From positions 1-62,368 of the forward strand of contig JAJDAP010000024.1 of the NCBI GenBank assembly GCA_029261795.1: a DNA stretch of 62,368 bases. The letters run 5' to 3'. The position numbers and the translations under genes are program-made. Of this stretch, positions 15,751 through 24,546 are shown piece by piece. Every line of letters begins with the position of its first letter. Within the stretch, counting starts at the first letter, position 1. Under the pieces are notes generated by a model, which worked only from the letters and a program-made list of their open reading frames with translations, was not told the origin of the DNA and searched no databases. Source of the DNA: Deltaproteobacteria bacterium. GTDB lineage: Bacteria > Myxococcota_A > UBA9160 > UBA6930.

Positions 15751-17223
15751 TCAGAAATTGAAGTAGAGGAACTCGGTCACGCCGCCAATCTCGAGCGTGG
15801 CCCAGATCGCGGCCGAGGCCAGGAGCAGGGCCCAGCGAGCGCTCGGTTGCCAGCGGAGCCACGGTGGTGCCGCCGCCAGCGGCAAATCCGAATCGAGCGC
15901 CGGTGTCTGCTCGGCCAGGATCTGCTGGGAATTCGGAGCGAACCAGGCGAGCAGTAGCGGGACCGTCAAGGCGATGGCGGCGTCGCGGCTGTCCCCGAGG
16001 TCGGGAATCGCTGTCTCGGTGGCACCGGCCATCGCCCCGAGGATCGTCCAGGCGCTCTCGAAATCGGCCGCGCGGAAGAAGACCCAGGCGAGCGAGACGG
16101 CGGCGAAGGTCAAGCCGCGCGAGAAGGCGCGCCGAGCCCTCGGCGATCCGAGGCCGGTCCAATCCGGGAGCGCCGCACGCCAGGCATGATTGATGAGCAG
16201 GTAGACCCCGTGGAGCCCACCCCAGAACACGAAGTTCCAGGCCGCTCCGTGCCACAGGCCGCCGAGCAGCATGGTGATCACGAGGTTCGCATAACGTCGG
16301 GCGGCGCCGCGGCGGTTGCCGCCGAGGGAGATGTAGAGGTAGTCGCGCAGGAAGCGCGAGAGGGTGATATGCCAACGCCGCCAGAAGTCGATGATATTCG
16401 CGGATTGATAGGGCGAGGCGAAGTTGAACGGCAGCCGGACACCGAACAACAGGCCGAGTCCGATCGCCATGTCCGAGTAGCCCGAGAAATCGAAATAGAT
16501 CTGGAGCGAGTAGGCCAGGGTGCCGAGCCAGGCATCGAGGACCGCTGGCGCGGTGCCGCCGGTCGCGCCGTCGAACATGGCCGACGCGATTGGGGCCACG
16601 CCGTCCGCCAGAACAGTCTTCTTGAACAACCCGATCACCAGGTAGGCGAGGCCGACCTCGACGCCGCGCCAGCGGATCCGCAGCGTTCCTCCCTCGGTGA
16701 TCTGGTCCTTCACTTCGTGGTAGTGCACGATCGGGCCCGCGATCAGCTGCGGAAAGAAGCTCACGTAGAGCGCATAGCGAAGCAGGCTTGGCTCTGGGGT
16801 GTCGCCGCGCCAGACCTCGACCAGATAGCTGACCTGCTGGAAGGTGAAGAACGAGATCGCGAGCGGCAGCACGATCGAATCCAGCGGCAGCTGCAGCCCC
16901 ATCAGTTGTTCGAGCGTGCGCGCCCCGAACCCGGCGTACTTGAACCAGCCCAACAACCCCAGGTTCGTGGCCACGCCAAGGCCCAGGAGCCAACGACTGC
17001 GCGGGTTGCCGCGCGCCAGGAACAGCGCCCAGCTGAAGTTGAACGCGATCGAGCCGAGCAACAAGGGCAGATAGGCCGGGCGCCACCAGGCGTAGAAGCA
17101 CAGGGAGCCGAAGACCAGCCAGCGCGCCGTTGCAAGCGAACGATCCGGCCGCGACGTGAACAAGAAACCCACGAATACGATCGGCAGGAACGCGAAGAGG
17201 AATAGGTACGACGGAAAGAGCAT
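15751..17223 (-). CDS. MBOAT-family O-acyltransferase (AlgI/DltB-like)
   Basis: 490 aa, polytopic (about 11-13 helices), start MLFPSYLFLFAFLPIVF. Hallmarks are the FFPQLIAGPI block, the motif RRWHITLSRFLRDYLYISLG and the catalytic-His region GLWHGAAWNFVFWGGLHG. These proteins take acyl groups from a cytoplasmic donor and pass them across the membrane to a periplasmic partner, here the downstream SGNH-like protein. The pair sits inside the ptsN-hprK gap on the opposite strand, so it was probably inserted into an older gene cluster. Confidence 0.92.
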   Translation of the reverse strand: MLFPSYLFLFAFLPIVFVGFLFTSRPDRSLATARWLVFGSLCFYAWWRPAYLPLLLGSIAFNFSWALFLARGNPRSRWLLGLGVATNLGLLGWFKYAGFGARTLEQLMGLQLPLDSIVLPLAISFFTFQQVSYLVEVWRGDTPEPSLLRYALYVSFFPQLIAGPIVHYHEVKDQITEGGTLRIRWRGVEVGLAYLVIGLFKKTVLADGVAPIASAMFDGATGGTAPAVLDAWLGTLAYSLQIYFDFSGYSDMAIGLGLLFGVRLPFNFASPYQSANIIDFWRRWHITLSRFLRDYLYISLGGNRRGAARRYANLVITMLLGGLWHGAAWNFVFWGGLHGVYLLINHAWRAALPDWTGLGSPRARRAFSRGLTFAAVSLAWVFFRAADFESAWTILGAMAGATETAIPDLGDSRDAAIALTVPLLLAWFAPNSQQILAEQTPALDSDLPLAAAPPWLRWQPSARWALLLASAAIWATLEIGGVTEFLYFNF

Positions 17224-17327
17224 TCGCTCCGATCCCGCTCCCGGCAAACGGGAACGCAACGAGAGAACAGCGGGGCCGCATCGGAACCCAGGGCCCGATG
17301 CCTTGGAACACGGGGAGCCTATAGATT

Positions 17328-17358
17328 TGGGCGAAATTCCACAGGCCGGTTTCGCCCA
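17328..17358. promoter_or_regulatory. Inverted repeat between divergent MBOAT and hprK genes
   Basis: TGGGCGAAA and TTTCGCCCA form a perfect 9-bp inverted repeat around a 13-bp spacer in the 183-bp divergent intergenic region. It could be an operator or a weak hairpin. No regulator is assigned. Confidence 0.45.
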
Positions 17359-17406
17359 CACGACGTTCGCGGCCACGGCTTCCTGACGGGCGGCTAGCAT
17401 TGCGCC

Positions 17407-17925
17407 ATGCGGGTCCATGGTGCGCTGGTCGAGGTGGAGGGCAGCGGGGTGCTGCTGCTCGGCGCCAGCGGTGTCGGCAAGAGCGAGACGGCGCTCGAAC
17501 TCGTCGTGCGCGGCGGGCGCCTGGCTGCCGACGACGTGGTCGAACTGTTCGTTGACGAGAGCGGCGGCCTGCGGGGGCGGGCCCAGCCACTGATCCGCCA
17601 CCACATCGAGATTCGCGGGATCGGGATCCTCTATCTGCCCGAACTCTACGGTGAGAGGTCCGTGTGCGACGAGACTGGCGTCGATCTCGTCTGTCGGCTC
17701 GAGACCTGGCAACAGGACGCCGAGTACGACCGCCTCGGCCTCGAACGACAACGAGAGGGCTTCCTCGGAGTCGAGATCCCGGCGCTGGTGCTACCCGTAC
17801 GTCCCTCAGCGAACATGGCGTTGCTGGTCGAGGTCGCACTCCGCGACCAGCGCGCCCGGAAACTCGGCGAAAGCGCGGCCCAGCGTCTCGACCGTCGGAT
17901 TCGGGAGGAAGGACCCAGTGACTGA
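17407..17925 (+). CDS. hprK: Short HPr kinase/phosphorylase (kinase domain only)
   Basis: 172 aa. Walker A GASGVGKSE at about 19-27, then ADDVVEL and the family signature IRGIGILYLPELYGERSV...LVCRLETW. Full-length HprK in Firmicutes and many delta-proteobacteria is about 310 aa; here the N-terminal domain is missing and no in-frame upstream coding is available, as in the short alpha-proteobacterial form. It would phosphorylate and dephosphorylate a serine on HPr. The last 8 nt overlap rapZ. A fully functional short kinase is likely, since the catalytic motifs are intact. Confidence 0.9.
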   Translation: MRVHGALVEVEGSGVLLLGASGVGKSETALELVVRGGRLAADDVVELFVDESGGLRGRAQPLIRHHIEIRGIGILYLPELYGERSVCDETGVDLVCRLETWQQDAEYDRLGLERQREGFLGVEIPALVLPVRPSANMALLVEVALRDQRARKLGESAAQRLDRRIREEGPSD

Positions 17926-18787
17926 AAACGGACCCCAGGTCGTCTTCATGGCGGGTCTGTCCGGTAGCGGGAAGACCACGGCGATGGCCGCGCTCGAGGA
18001 TCTGGGCTTCTACTGCGTCGACAATCTGCCGGCCCAGCTCACCGGCCAGTTCGTCGAACTCTGCGCCACCTCCACACCGCCCATCGAGAAGATCGCGTTG
18101 GCGATCGACGCCCGGGAGCGCAGTTTCCTCCAGGGGGTTCCCGGTGTGGTGCGAAAACTCCGTGAGGACGGCATGGCCGTGCAGGTCTTCTACCTCGACT
18201 GCGCAACGGACAGTCTGGTCAATCGCTACAAGGAAACGCGCCGGGTCCACCCGCTGTCGCCCTCGGGTTCGGTGGAGGAGGGGGTCGAGATCGAGCGCGA
18301 ACTGCTCTCCGACGTGGCCCAGCTCGCGGATCTGCGCCTCGATACCAGCGAACTCAACGTCCACCAGCTACGGGACGCGGTCACCCGGGCGGTGACTGGT
18401 GCCGGGCGTTCGACGATCGTGAACCTGGTTTCCTTCGGCTTCCGGCACGGCTTGCCTCGCGCCGCGGATCTGGTGTTCGATGTCCGCTTCCTGCCGAACC
18501 CGCACTTCGAAGCGAAGCTCCGACCGAAGACGGGTCTCGACCCGGAGGTGGCGGCATTCGCCCTCGAGAATGATCGAGCCCGCGAATTGCTGCAGCACCT
18601 GCAGGGCCTGATCGCATTCTTGTTGCCCCTGTACGACGGCGAAGGGAAGGCCTATCTGACAGTGGCCGTCGGCTGCACCGGGGGGCATCACCGCTCGGTT
18701 GCCGTGCTGGAGGCGCTAGCCTCAGTGCTACGGGACATCGGGCGCGAGGTGAGCGTCCTGCACCGGGATGCGGAGAAGACTTCATGA
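17918..18787 (+). CDS. rapZ: RNase adapter / nucleotide-binding protein RapZ
   Basis: 289 aa from GTG 17918, overlapping hprK by 8 nt. Walker A GLSGSGKTT, the DLGFYCVDNLP signature, AIDAR, FGFRHGLPRAADLVFDVRFLPNPH and the C-terminal GCTGGHHRSV are all diagnostic. In enterobacteria RapZ guides RNase E to a small RNA that controls amino-sugar synthesis. In this lineage the target is unknown, but location in the PTS cluster is conserved. The end overlaps the EIIA gene by 4 nt. Confidence 0.97.
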   Translation: MTENGPQVVFMAGLSGSGKTTAMAALEDLGFYCVDNLPAQLTGQFVELCATSTPPIEKIALAIDARERSFLQGVPGVVRKLREDGMAVQVFYLDCATDSLVNRYKETRRVHPLSPSGSVEEGVEIERELLSDVAQLADLRLDTSELNVHQLRDAVTRAVTGAGRSTIVNLVSFGFRHGLPRAADLVFDVRFLPNPHFEAKLRPKTGLDPEVAAFALENDRARELLQHLQGLIAFLLPLYDGEGKAYLTVAVGCTGGHHRSVAVLEALASVLRDIGREVSVLHRDAEKTS

Positions 18788-19194
18788 GTGTTGGCGTACT
18801 GATCGTGGCCCACTACCGGCTGGGCGAGGAAATGCTCCAGGCCTTGCGCCTGATCGTGCCCGACGCGCCGCCGTTCTACGCGGTGGGAATCGAACCGAAG
18901 CAGAGCGTCGACGAGATGCGCCAGGCGATCGGGGCCGCACTCGAGGACGCCGATACCGGCGACGGCGTGCTCGTCCTGACCGACATGTTCGGCGGGACGC
19001 CCTCGAACATGGCGCTCGCGTTTCTCGGTGAGCGCAAGCTGGAAGTCGTCACCGGGCTGAACCTGCCGATGCTGATCAAGCTGGCCACGCTCGACGAACA
19101 GCGGCCGCTCGACGAGTTGGCATCGTTCATGGAAGCGTACGGCCGCCGGAACATCTCGGTGGCGAGCGCGTTGCTACCCGGGCCGAGCGAATGA
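18784..19194 (+). CDS. PTS EIIA component, mannose/fructose family
   Basis: 136 aa. VAHYRLGEEM carries the phosphorylatable His10, and DMFGGTPSNMALAF is the conserved second block. No EIIB, EIIC or EIID genes are present, so this is an orphan regulatory EIIA, as in the comparable clusters of other delta-proteobacteria. It overlaps rapZ by 4 nt and is followed 7 nt later by HPr. Confidence 0.93.
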   Translation: MSVGVLIVAHYRLGEEMLQALRLIVPDAPPFYAVGIEPKQSVDEMRQAIGAALEDADTGDGVLVLTDMFGGTPSNMALAFLGERKLEVVTGLNLPMLIKLATLDEQRPLDELASFMEAYGRRNISVASALLPGPSE

Positions 19195-19201
19195 CCCCCT
19201 C

Positions 19202-19471
19202 GTGAGCGCCCTCGAGCGTTCCTTCGTCGTCGCCCGGGAACTGGGGTTGCACGCGAGACCGGCGGGCGAATTCGTCAAGATCGCCGGCCAGTACGCATCC
19301 GACATCCAGGTCGGAAACGGCCGCGAGTGGGTCAATGGCCGGAGTGTGCTCTCGATTCTATCGCTGGCAGCATCCCGGGGGACGACGTTGACGGTTCGTG
19401 CCGAGGGTGAGGACGCCGAGGCGGCGCTGGGAGCGCTCGGCGAACTGATCGAACGCCCCCACGAAGCCTGA
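19202..19471 (+). CDS. HPr-family phosphocarrier protein
   Basis: 89 aa, GTG start. GLHARPAGEFV holds the active His near residue 15, and NGRSVLSILSLAA is the region of the regulatory serine that HprK would modify. EI (ptsI), which normally charges HPr and often follows it, is not in this window: the next gene is metK. EI must therefore be elsewhere in the genome or absent. Confidence 0.93.
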   Translation: MSALERSFVVARELGLHARPAGEFVKIAGQYASDIQVGNGREWVNGRSVLSILSLAASRGTTLTVRAEGEDAEAALGALGELIERPHEA

Positions 19472-19677
19472 GGGGTCGCAAGGCGGAAGCCGCGGCGCCG
19501 TCGGCGCCGGCGAGCGCGACGCCAAGTGGCTGGATTGCCACCGAAAGCCCGGTCTCCTACCCTCCGCGCGCCGAACGCCGGGGGGTGTCGGGCGGCCCGA
19601 CCGCCCTCGTTCGTGCCGCTCGGAGTCGAGCCGCACGGATGCTGGCAGTCCTCAGTCGGTAGGAGTGATTCCCGAAA
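19472..19677 (+). promoter_or_regulatory. GC-rich structured leader upstream of metK
   Basis: A 206-bp gap between HPr and metK. It contains GTCGGG-CGG-CCCGAC (19588-19602) and a longer hairpin at 19612-19637 (CGTGC, one C-C mismatch, GCTCG, 4-nt loop, and the complement). A metK leader could hold an S-adenosylmethionine sensor, but I could not match the SAM-I, SAM-II, SAM-IV or SAH consensus. No coding region is supported here. Confidence 0.4.
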
Positions 19678-20835
<1,158 letters not shown>

Positions 20836-20840
20836 GAACC

Positions 20841-21155
20841 ATGATCGTTCTCCAAGCTGATCCGTCGAGTGGTCTCATCTCGTTCTTCCCGCTGGTGATG
20901 ATCGCTGTCGCCTTCTACTTCCTGATCCTGCGCCCGCAGCAGAAGGAGCAGAAGGACCGCGGGTCCATGCAAGCCGCGCTCGCCAAGGGAGACCGCGTGG
21001 TCACGGCCGGCGGCCTCCACGGCGTCGTCTCCGGAACCGAAGAACAGGTCGTGACCGTCGAGGTCGCCAACGTGAAGGGTGAACGGGTGCGCATCAAGAT
21101 CGATCGGGGCAAGATCGAGCGTCGCCTCGATGCTGCAGACAAGGGCGACTCGTGA
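20841..21155 (+). CDS. yajC: Preprotein translocase accessory subunit YajC
   Basis: 104 aa. One transmembrane helix (SFFPLVMIAVAFYFLILRP) is followed by the hallmark RPQQKEQKDR and a small beta domain (GDRVVTAGGLHGVVSG). It forms a complex with SecDF at the inner membrane. The GTG of secD overlaps its stop, so translation is coupled. Confidence 0.96.
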   Translation: MIVLQADPSSGLISFFPLVMIAVAFYFLILRPQQKEQKDRGSMQAALAKGDRVVTAGGLHGVVSGTEEQVVTVEVANVKGERVRIKIDRGKIERRLDAADKGDS

Positions 21156-22747
21156 GCGTACGTAGTCGTGTCCTCTCGGTGCTCGTCCTCGTTGGCCTGT
21201 TGATCTGGGCTGGCGTCGGCAACTTCTTCGATCGCGACGCGCGCGAAGCGAACCCGCTGATTCCGGACAACGCGATCCGCCTCGGGCTCGACTTGCAGGG
21301 GGGCGCGCACATCGTGATCGGGATCGATCTCGATGGCGCCGTCCAGAACGAGCTCGCTCGGCTCGAGGGTGCGCTCGAGCAACGCCTGACCGACGACGGG
21401 ATCACGGGCGTCCGCATGCTGGTGACCGGAAGCGTGCTCAAGATCCAACCCGCCGCCGAGAGCGACGCCGACCTGCTGCGGACAATGCTCGACGAAGACT
21501 TCACCATCCTCGACATCGACGAGATCGAGGCGACCGGCGGTTCGCCGACCCGGTTCAGGAGCACGCTGATTCCGGACGAGGAGGTCGCGGTTCGCGAGCG
21601 TGCGATCCAGCAGGTTCTCGAGGTGTTGCGCCGTCGGCTCGAAGATCCGCAGACCGGCATCGCCGAATCGGTCGTCACCAAGCAAGGCAGCGATCGCGTG
21701 CTGGTCCAGATCCCGGGCGTCGATCGGATTCCGATCGACCTGCTGGGCACGACGGGTCTGCTCGAGTTCAAGATTGCCGAAGACGTGGCGAACAGCGAGG
21801 AACTGCTGCTTCAGAAGTATCCGGATGGCCTGCCGGAAGGGAAGGTCATCGCGCTCCAGACGGACGGCGAGACCGATCGGGTGCTCTACGCCTTCCTGGT
21901 CAGCGAAGTGGCGCCGATTACCGGCGAGTACCTCGAGAGCGCGCAATCCCGCTTCGATCCGACGCGAAGCGAATGGTCCGTCGATTTCGGTTGGGATCAG
22001 ACCGGCGCCGATATCTTCGGTGCCCTGACGGAAGCCAACATCCAGCGGCCATTGGCGATCCTGCTCGATGGCGAGGTCTACAGCGCCCCGAATATCAACA
22101 GCCGGATCTCGCGGCGCGGGCAGATCACCGGGGGTTTCAGCAGCCAGGAAGCCGCGGATCTGGCCATCATCCTGCGCGCGGGTTCGCTCCCCATCGACAT
22201 CGAAGTGGAAGAAGAGCGCACCATCGGTCCGGCGCTGGGTCAGGATTCGATCGATGCCGGCATCGCCGCGTCAGCCACGGGCTTGTTGCTGATCGTGGTC
22301 TTCGTGGCTTTCTACTACAAGCTCTCGGGCATCTACGCGGGCATCGGGCTGTTCGCGAACCTGGTGATGTTGATGGGCTTGATGTCGATGTTCGAGGCCA
22401 CGCTCACGGTGCCGGGTATCGCCGGTCTGGTTCTCACCGTCGGAATGGCGGTCGACGCGAACGTGATCATCTTCGAGCGCATCCGCGAAGAACTCCGTAG
22501 CGGCCGTGCGCCCCGCGCCGCCGTTGCGACGGGCTTCAAGAAGGCGCGTAACGCGATCCTCGACGCGAACATCACCACCTTGCTGACCGCGATCATCCTG
22601 TTCCAATACGGCACGGGCCCGATCAAGGGCTTCGCCGTCACGCTCTCGGTCGGAATCCTGACGAGTGTCTTCTCGGCGCTCATCATCACGCGGCTGCTCT
22701 ACGAATGGAAGCCGGGCCAGTCCAACGTTACGGAGATCTCCATCTGA
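21152..22747 (+). CDS. secD: Protein translocase subunit SecD
   Basis: 531 aa, GTG start. One N-terminal helix, the periplasmic P1 head beginning IRLGLDLQGGAHIV, and five further helices in the C-terminal half (LSGIYAGIGLFANLVMLMG, TVPGIAGLVLTVGMAVDANV). The motif GMAVDANVIIFERIREE is the conserved proton-channel region. It drives late steps of protein export with SecF using the proton gradient. The last base of its stop codon is the first base of the secF start. Confidence 0.97.
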   Translation: MSVRSRVLSVLVLVGLLIWAGVGNFFDRDAREANPLIPDNAIRLGLDLQGGAHIVIGIDLDGAVQNELARLEGALEQRLTDDGITGVRMLVTGSVLKIQPAAESDADLLRTMLDEDFTILDIDEIEATGGSPTRFRSTLIPDEEVAVRERAIQQVLEVLRRRLEDPQTGIAESVVTKQGSDRVLVQIPGVDRIPIDLLGTTGLLEFKIAEDVANSEELLLQKYPDGLPEGKVIALQTDGETDRVLYAFLVSEVAPITGEYLESAQSRFDPTRSEWSVDFGWDQTGADIFGALTEANIQRPLAILLDGEVYSAPNINSRISRRGQITGGFSSQEAADLAIILRAGSLPIDIEVEEERTIGPALGQDSIDAGIAASATGLLLIVVFVAFYYKLSGIYAGIGLFANLVMLMGLMSMFEATLTVPGIAGLVLTVGMAVDANVIIFERIREELRSGRAPRAAVATGFKKARNAILDANITTLLTAIILFQYGTGPIKGFAVTLSVGILTSVFSALIITRLLYEWKPGQSNVTEISI

Positions 22748-23715
22748 TGCCGATCGAGATCATCAAATCCGGAACACGGATCGACTTCATCGGGAAGTGG
22801 CGCATCTGCGCGGCCATCTCCATCGGGATCCTGCTGGCCGGCGTCGCCGGGTTCGGCGTGAACGGCATCCTTCTCGGTCTCGATTTCGCCGGTGGCACCG
22901 AATCGCAAATGCGATTCCTCGAGAAGGACACGGACGAAGGCGCGATTCGCGAATCCTTGTCCGCCCTCGACCTCGAGAGCGTCAGTGTGGTTCGCTACGG
23001 CGAAGGCCAGCGCGAGTTCCTGGTGCGCTTCAAGGGTCAGCGTCGCATCGAGGGCGCGGCCAGCAGCGAGATGACCGCCGAGAACGATCGTGTGCTCGCC
23101 ATGGTCGAGCTGCTCGAGGGGACCTTCGGCTCGCTGGAAGTCATGCGCACCGAGTACGTGGGGCCCAAGGTCGGTGAGGAACTCCGGGCCGCCGGTTTGA
23201 AGGCGATGGGCCTGGCCTTCGTGTTCATCCTGATATACATCGCATTCCGGTTCTCCACGCGCTTCGCACCTGGCGCCGTGGTCGCCCTGATTCACGACGT
23301 ACTCATCACCTCGAGCATCTGGTTGGTGCTGGGTCTCGAATTCGACCTTCGCGTGCTGGCCGCGTTGCTGGCCATCGTGGGCTACAGCCTGAACGACACG
23401 ATCATCATCTACGACCGCGTTCGAGAGAACATGGAGCGCCGCACCAAGTTCGATCTCGAATCGGTGCTGAACGAGAGCGTCAACCAGACACTCTCGCGCA
23501 CGCTCTTGACCTCGATCACGACGCTGCTCGCCGTCCTGTCGCTGCTGGTGTTGGGTGGCGAAGTCATTCGCCCCTTCGCACTCGCAATGGCGATCGGGGT
23601 CGGCGTCGGAACCTACTCTTCGGTGTTCGTGGCCGGGCCGACCCTGCTCTGGCTCGAACGGCGCTTCGGAAACCCTTCCGACGCCGCTTCCGCCCGGGGC
23701 GCGTCCGCCTCGTAG
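22747..23715 (+). CDS. secF: Protein translocase subunit SecF
   Basis: 322 aa from ATG 22747, sharing one base with the secD stop. ILLGLDFAGGTESQMRF opens the periplasmic domain, and GYSLNDTIIIYDRVREN is the conserved transmembrane motif. Six helices are expected. An upstream in-frame ATG at 22705 lies inside secD and gives a non-membrane leader, so it is rejected. Confidence 0.97.
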   Translation: MPIEIIKSGTRIDFIGKWRICAAISIGILLAGVAGFGVNGILLGLDFAGGTESQMRFLEKDTDEGAIRESLSALDLESVSVVRYGEGQREFLVRFKGQRRIEGAASSEMTAENDRVLAMVELLEGTFGSLEVMRTEYVGPKVGEELRAAGLKAMGLAFVFILIYIAFRFSTRFAPGAVVALIHDVLITSSIWLVLGLEFDLRVLAALLAIVGYSLNDTIIIYDRVRENMERRTKFDLESVLNESVNQTLSRTLLTSITTLLAVLSLLVLGGEVIRPFALAMAIGVGVGTYSSVFVAGPTLLWLERRFGNPSDAASARGASAS

Positions 23716-23982
23716 CGGAGAGGCCGAGCGCTCTCCTCGGACATCGCGCGAATGTCAGGTGTTCGGGCCAGGGCCGAGAGCACCCCACTCCTCAAGACCT
23801 CTCGCCGCCACGCACACGCTCGAGGGCAGAAGAAGCTCTCGTGGCCCTCTCCGCCGTCCTGGCCTGAGCGAACGCCGTGGAACCGACCGGCGGCTCTCCG
23901 CTGAGCCGGACGCCTTCGAAGGCCTCTGAGCTGACCCCCCTCCGCTCGCGGTTGAGGTGGTCTGTGCGGAGTTTCCCTAGCC

Positions 23983-24513
23983 CTAGGCTGCTTCGCCCGC
24001 GGCCTTCGCTGCGGGCTGCGGGGCTGACGAGGCCTTGGCGTTGCCGCCCATTTCGACGGCCCCGTTCAGCACGGCGCCTTCCTGGACGATCAGTCGCGGC
24101 GCCTTGACGTCCCCGTCGATGATACCGGTGGCCTGGACCTCGACCTTCTCAGTGGCTGTCACGTTGCCGCTGACGTGGCCGACGACGACGACCGACTTCG
24201 CCTGGAGGTCGGCCTTGACCTTGCCTTCGGCTCCGATGGTGAGTTGGTTGTTGGGAAGGTCGATGCGGCCGTCGACCTGACCCTCGATCACCAGGTCTTC
24301 GTTGCCGGTGAGGTCGCCCTTGATCTGGATGGACTTGCCGATATTCGCCATGCGCTGGGTTTCTCCGTCGGGCCGTCGGGCCGCTCTGGGCTCCGGGCTC
24401 GCTTGTTCGCTGCGGGCAGCCTGGCTGCCACGCGGCATGTTGCGCGGTCGTGCGCCGAGCTCGGGCTCGTTGCCAGGTTCTTCGTCGCGCTGATTTTTGC
24501 CGAAGAGGCTCAC
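23983..24513 (-). CDS. Bactofilin-family cytoskeletal protein
   Basis: 176 aa. The first 60 residues are polar and Arg/Pro/Ala-rich, and the central 100 form the beta-helical bactofilin (DUF583) domain: IGKSIQIKGDLTGNEDLVIEGQ, then GKVKADLQAKSVVVVGHVSGNV. The C-terminal tail is Ala-rich. Bactofilins polymerise without nucleotides into filaments that place envelope or chromosome-associated proteins. It lies 33 bp downstream of the TolC-like gene on the same strand. The 267-bp gap on its other side (23716-23982) shows no gene. Confidence 0.93.
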   Translation of the reverse strand: MSLFGKNQRDEEPGNEPELGARPRNMPRGSQAARSEQASPEPRAARRPDGETQRMANIGKSIQIKGDLTGNEDLVIEGQVDGRIDLPNNQLTIGAEGKVKADLQAKSVVVVGHVSGNVTATEKVEVQATGIIDGDVKAPRLIVQEGAVLNGAVEMGGNAKASSAPQPAAKAAGEAA

Positions 24514-24546
24514 TTACATCCTCCGGTCCCGTCCGGACGGAGAAGA

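Noticed and set aside
15359..18364. 1001-codon minus-strand frame across the MBOAT, hprK and rapZ genes
   Set aside because: It runs antisense or out of frame to several genes with clear family motifs and its translation is Arg/Pro/Ser-rich low-complexity, a usual by-product of high GC.
19472..19677. SAM-I, SAM-II or SAH riboswitch upstream of metK
   Set aside because: The conserved cores could not be aligned; kept only as an unassigned structured leader.
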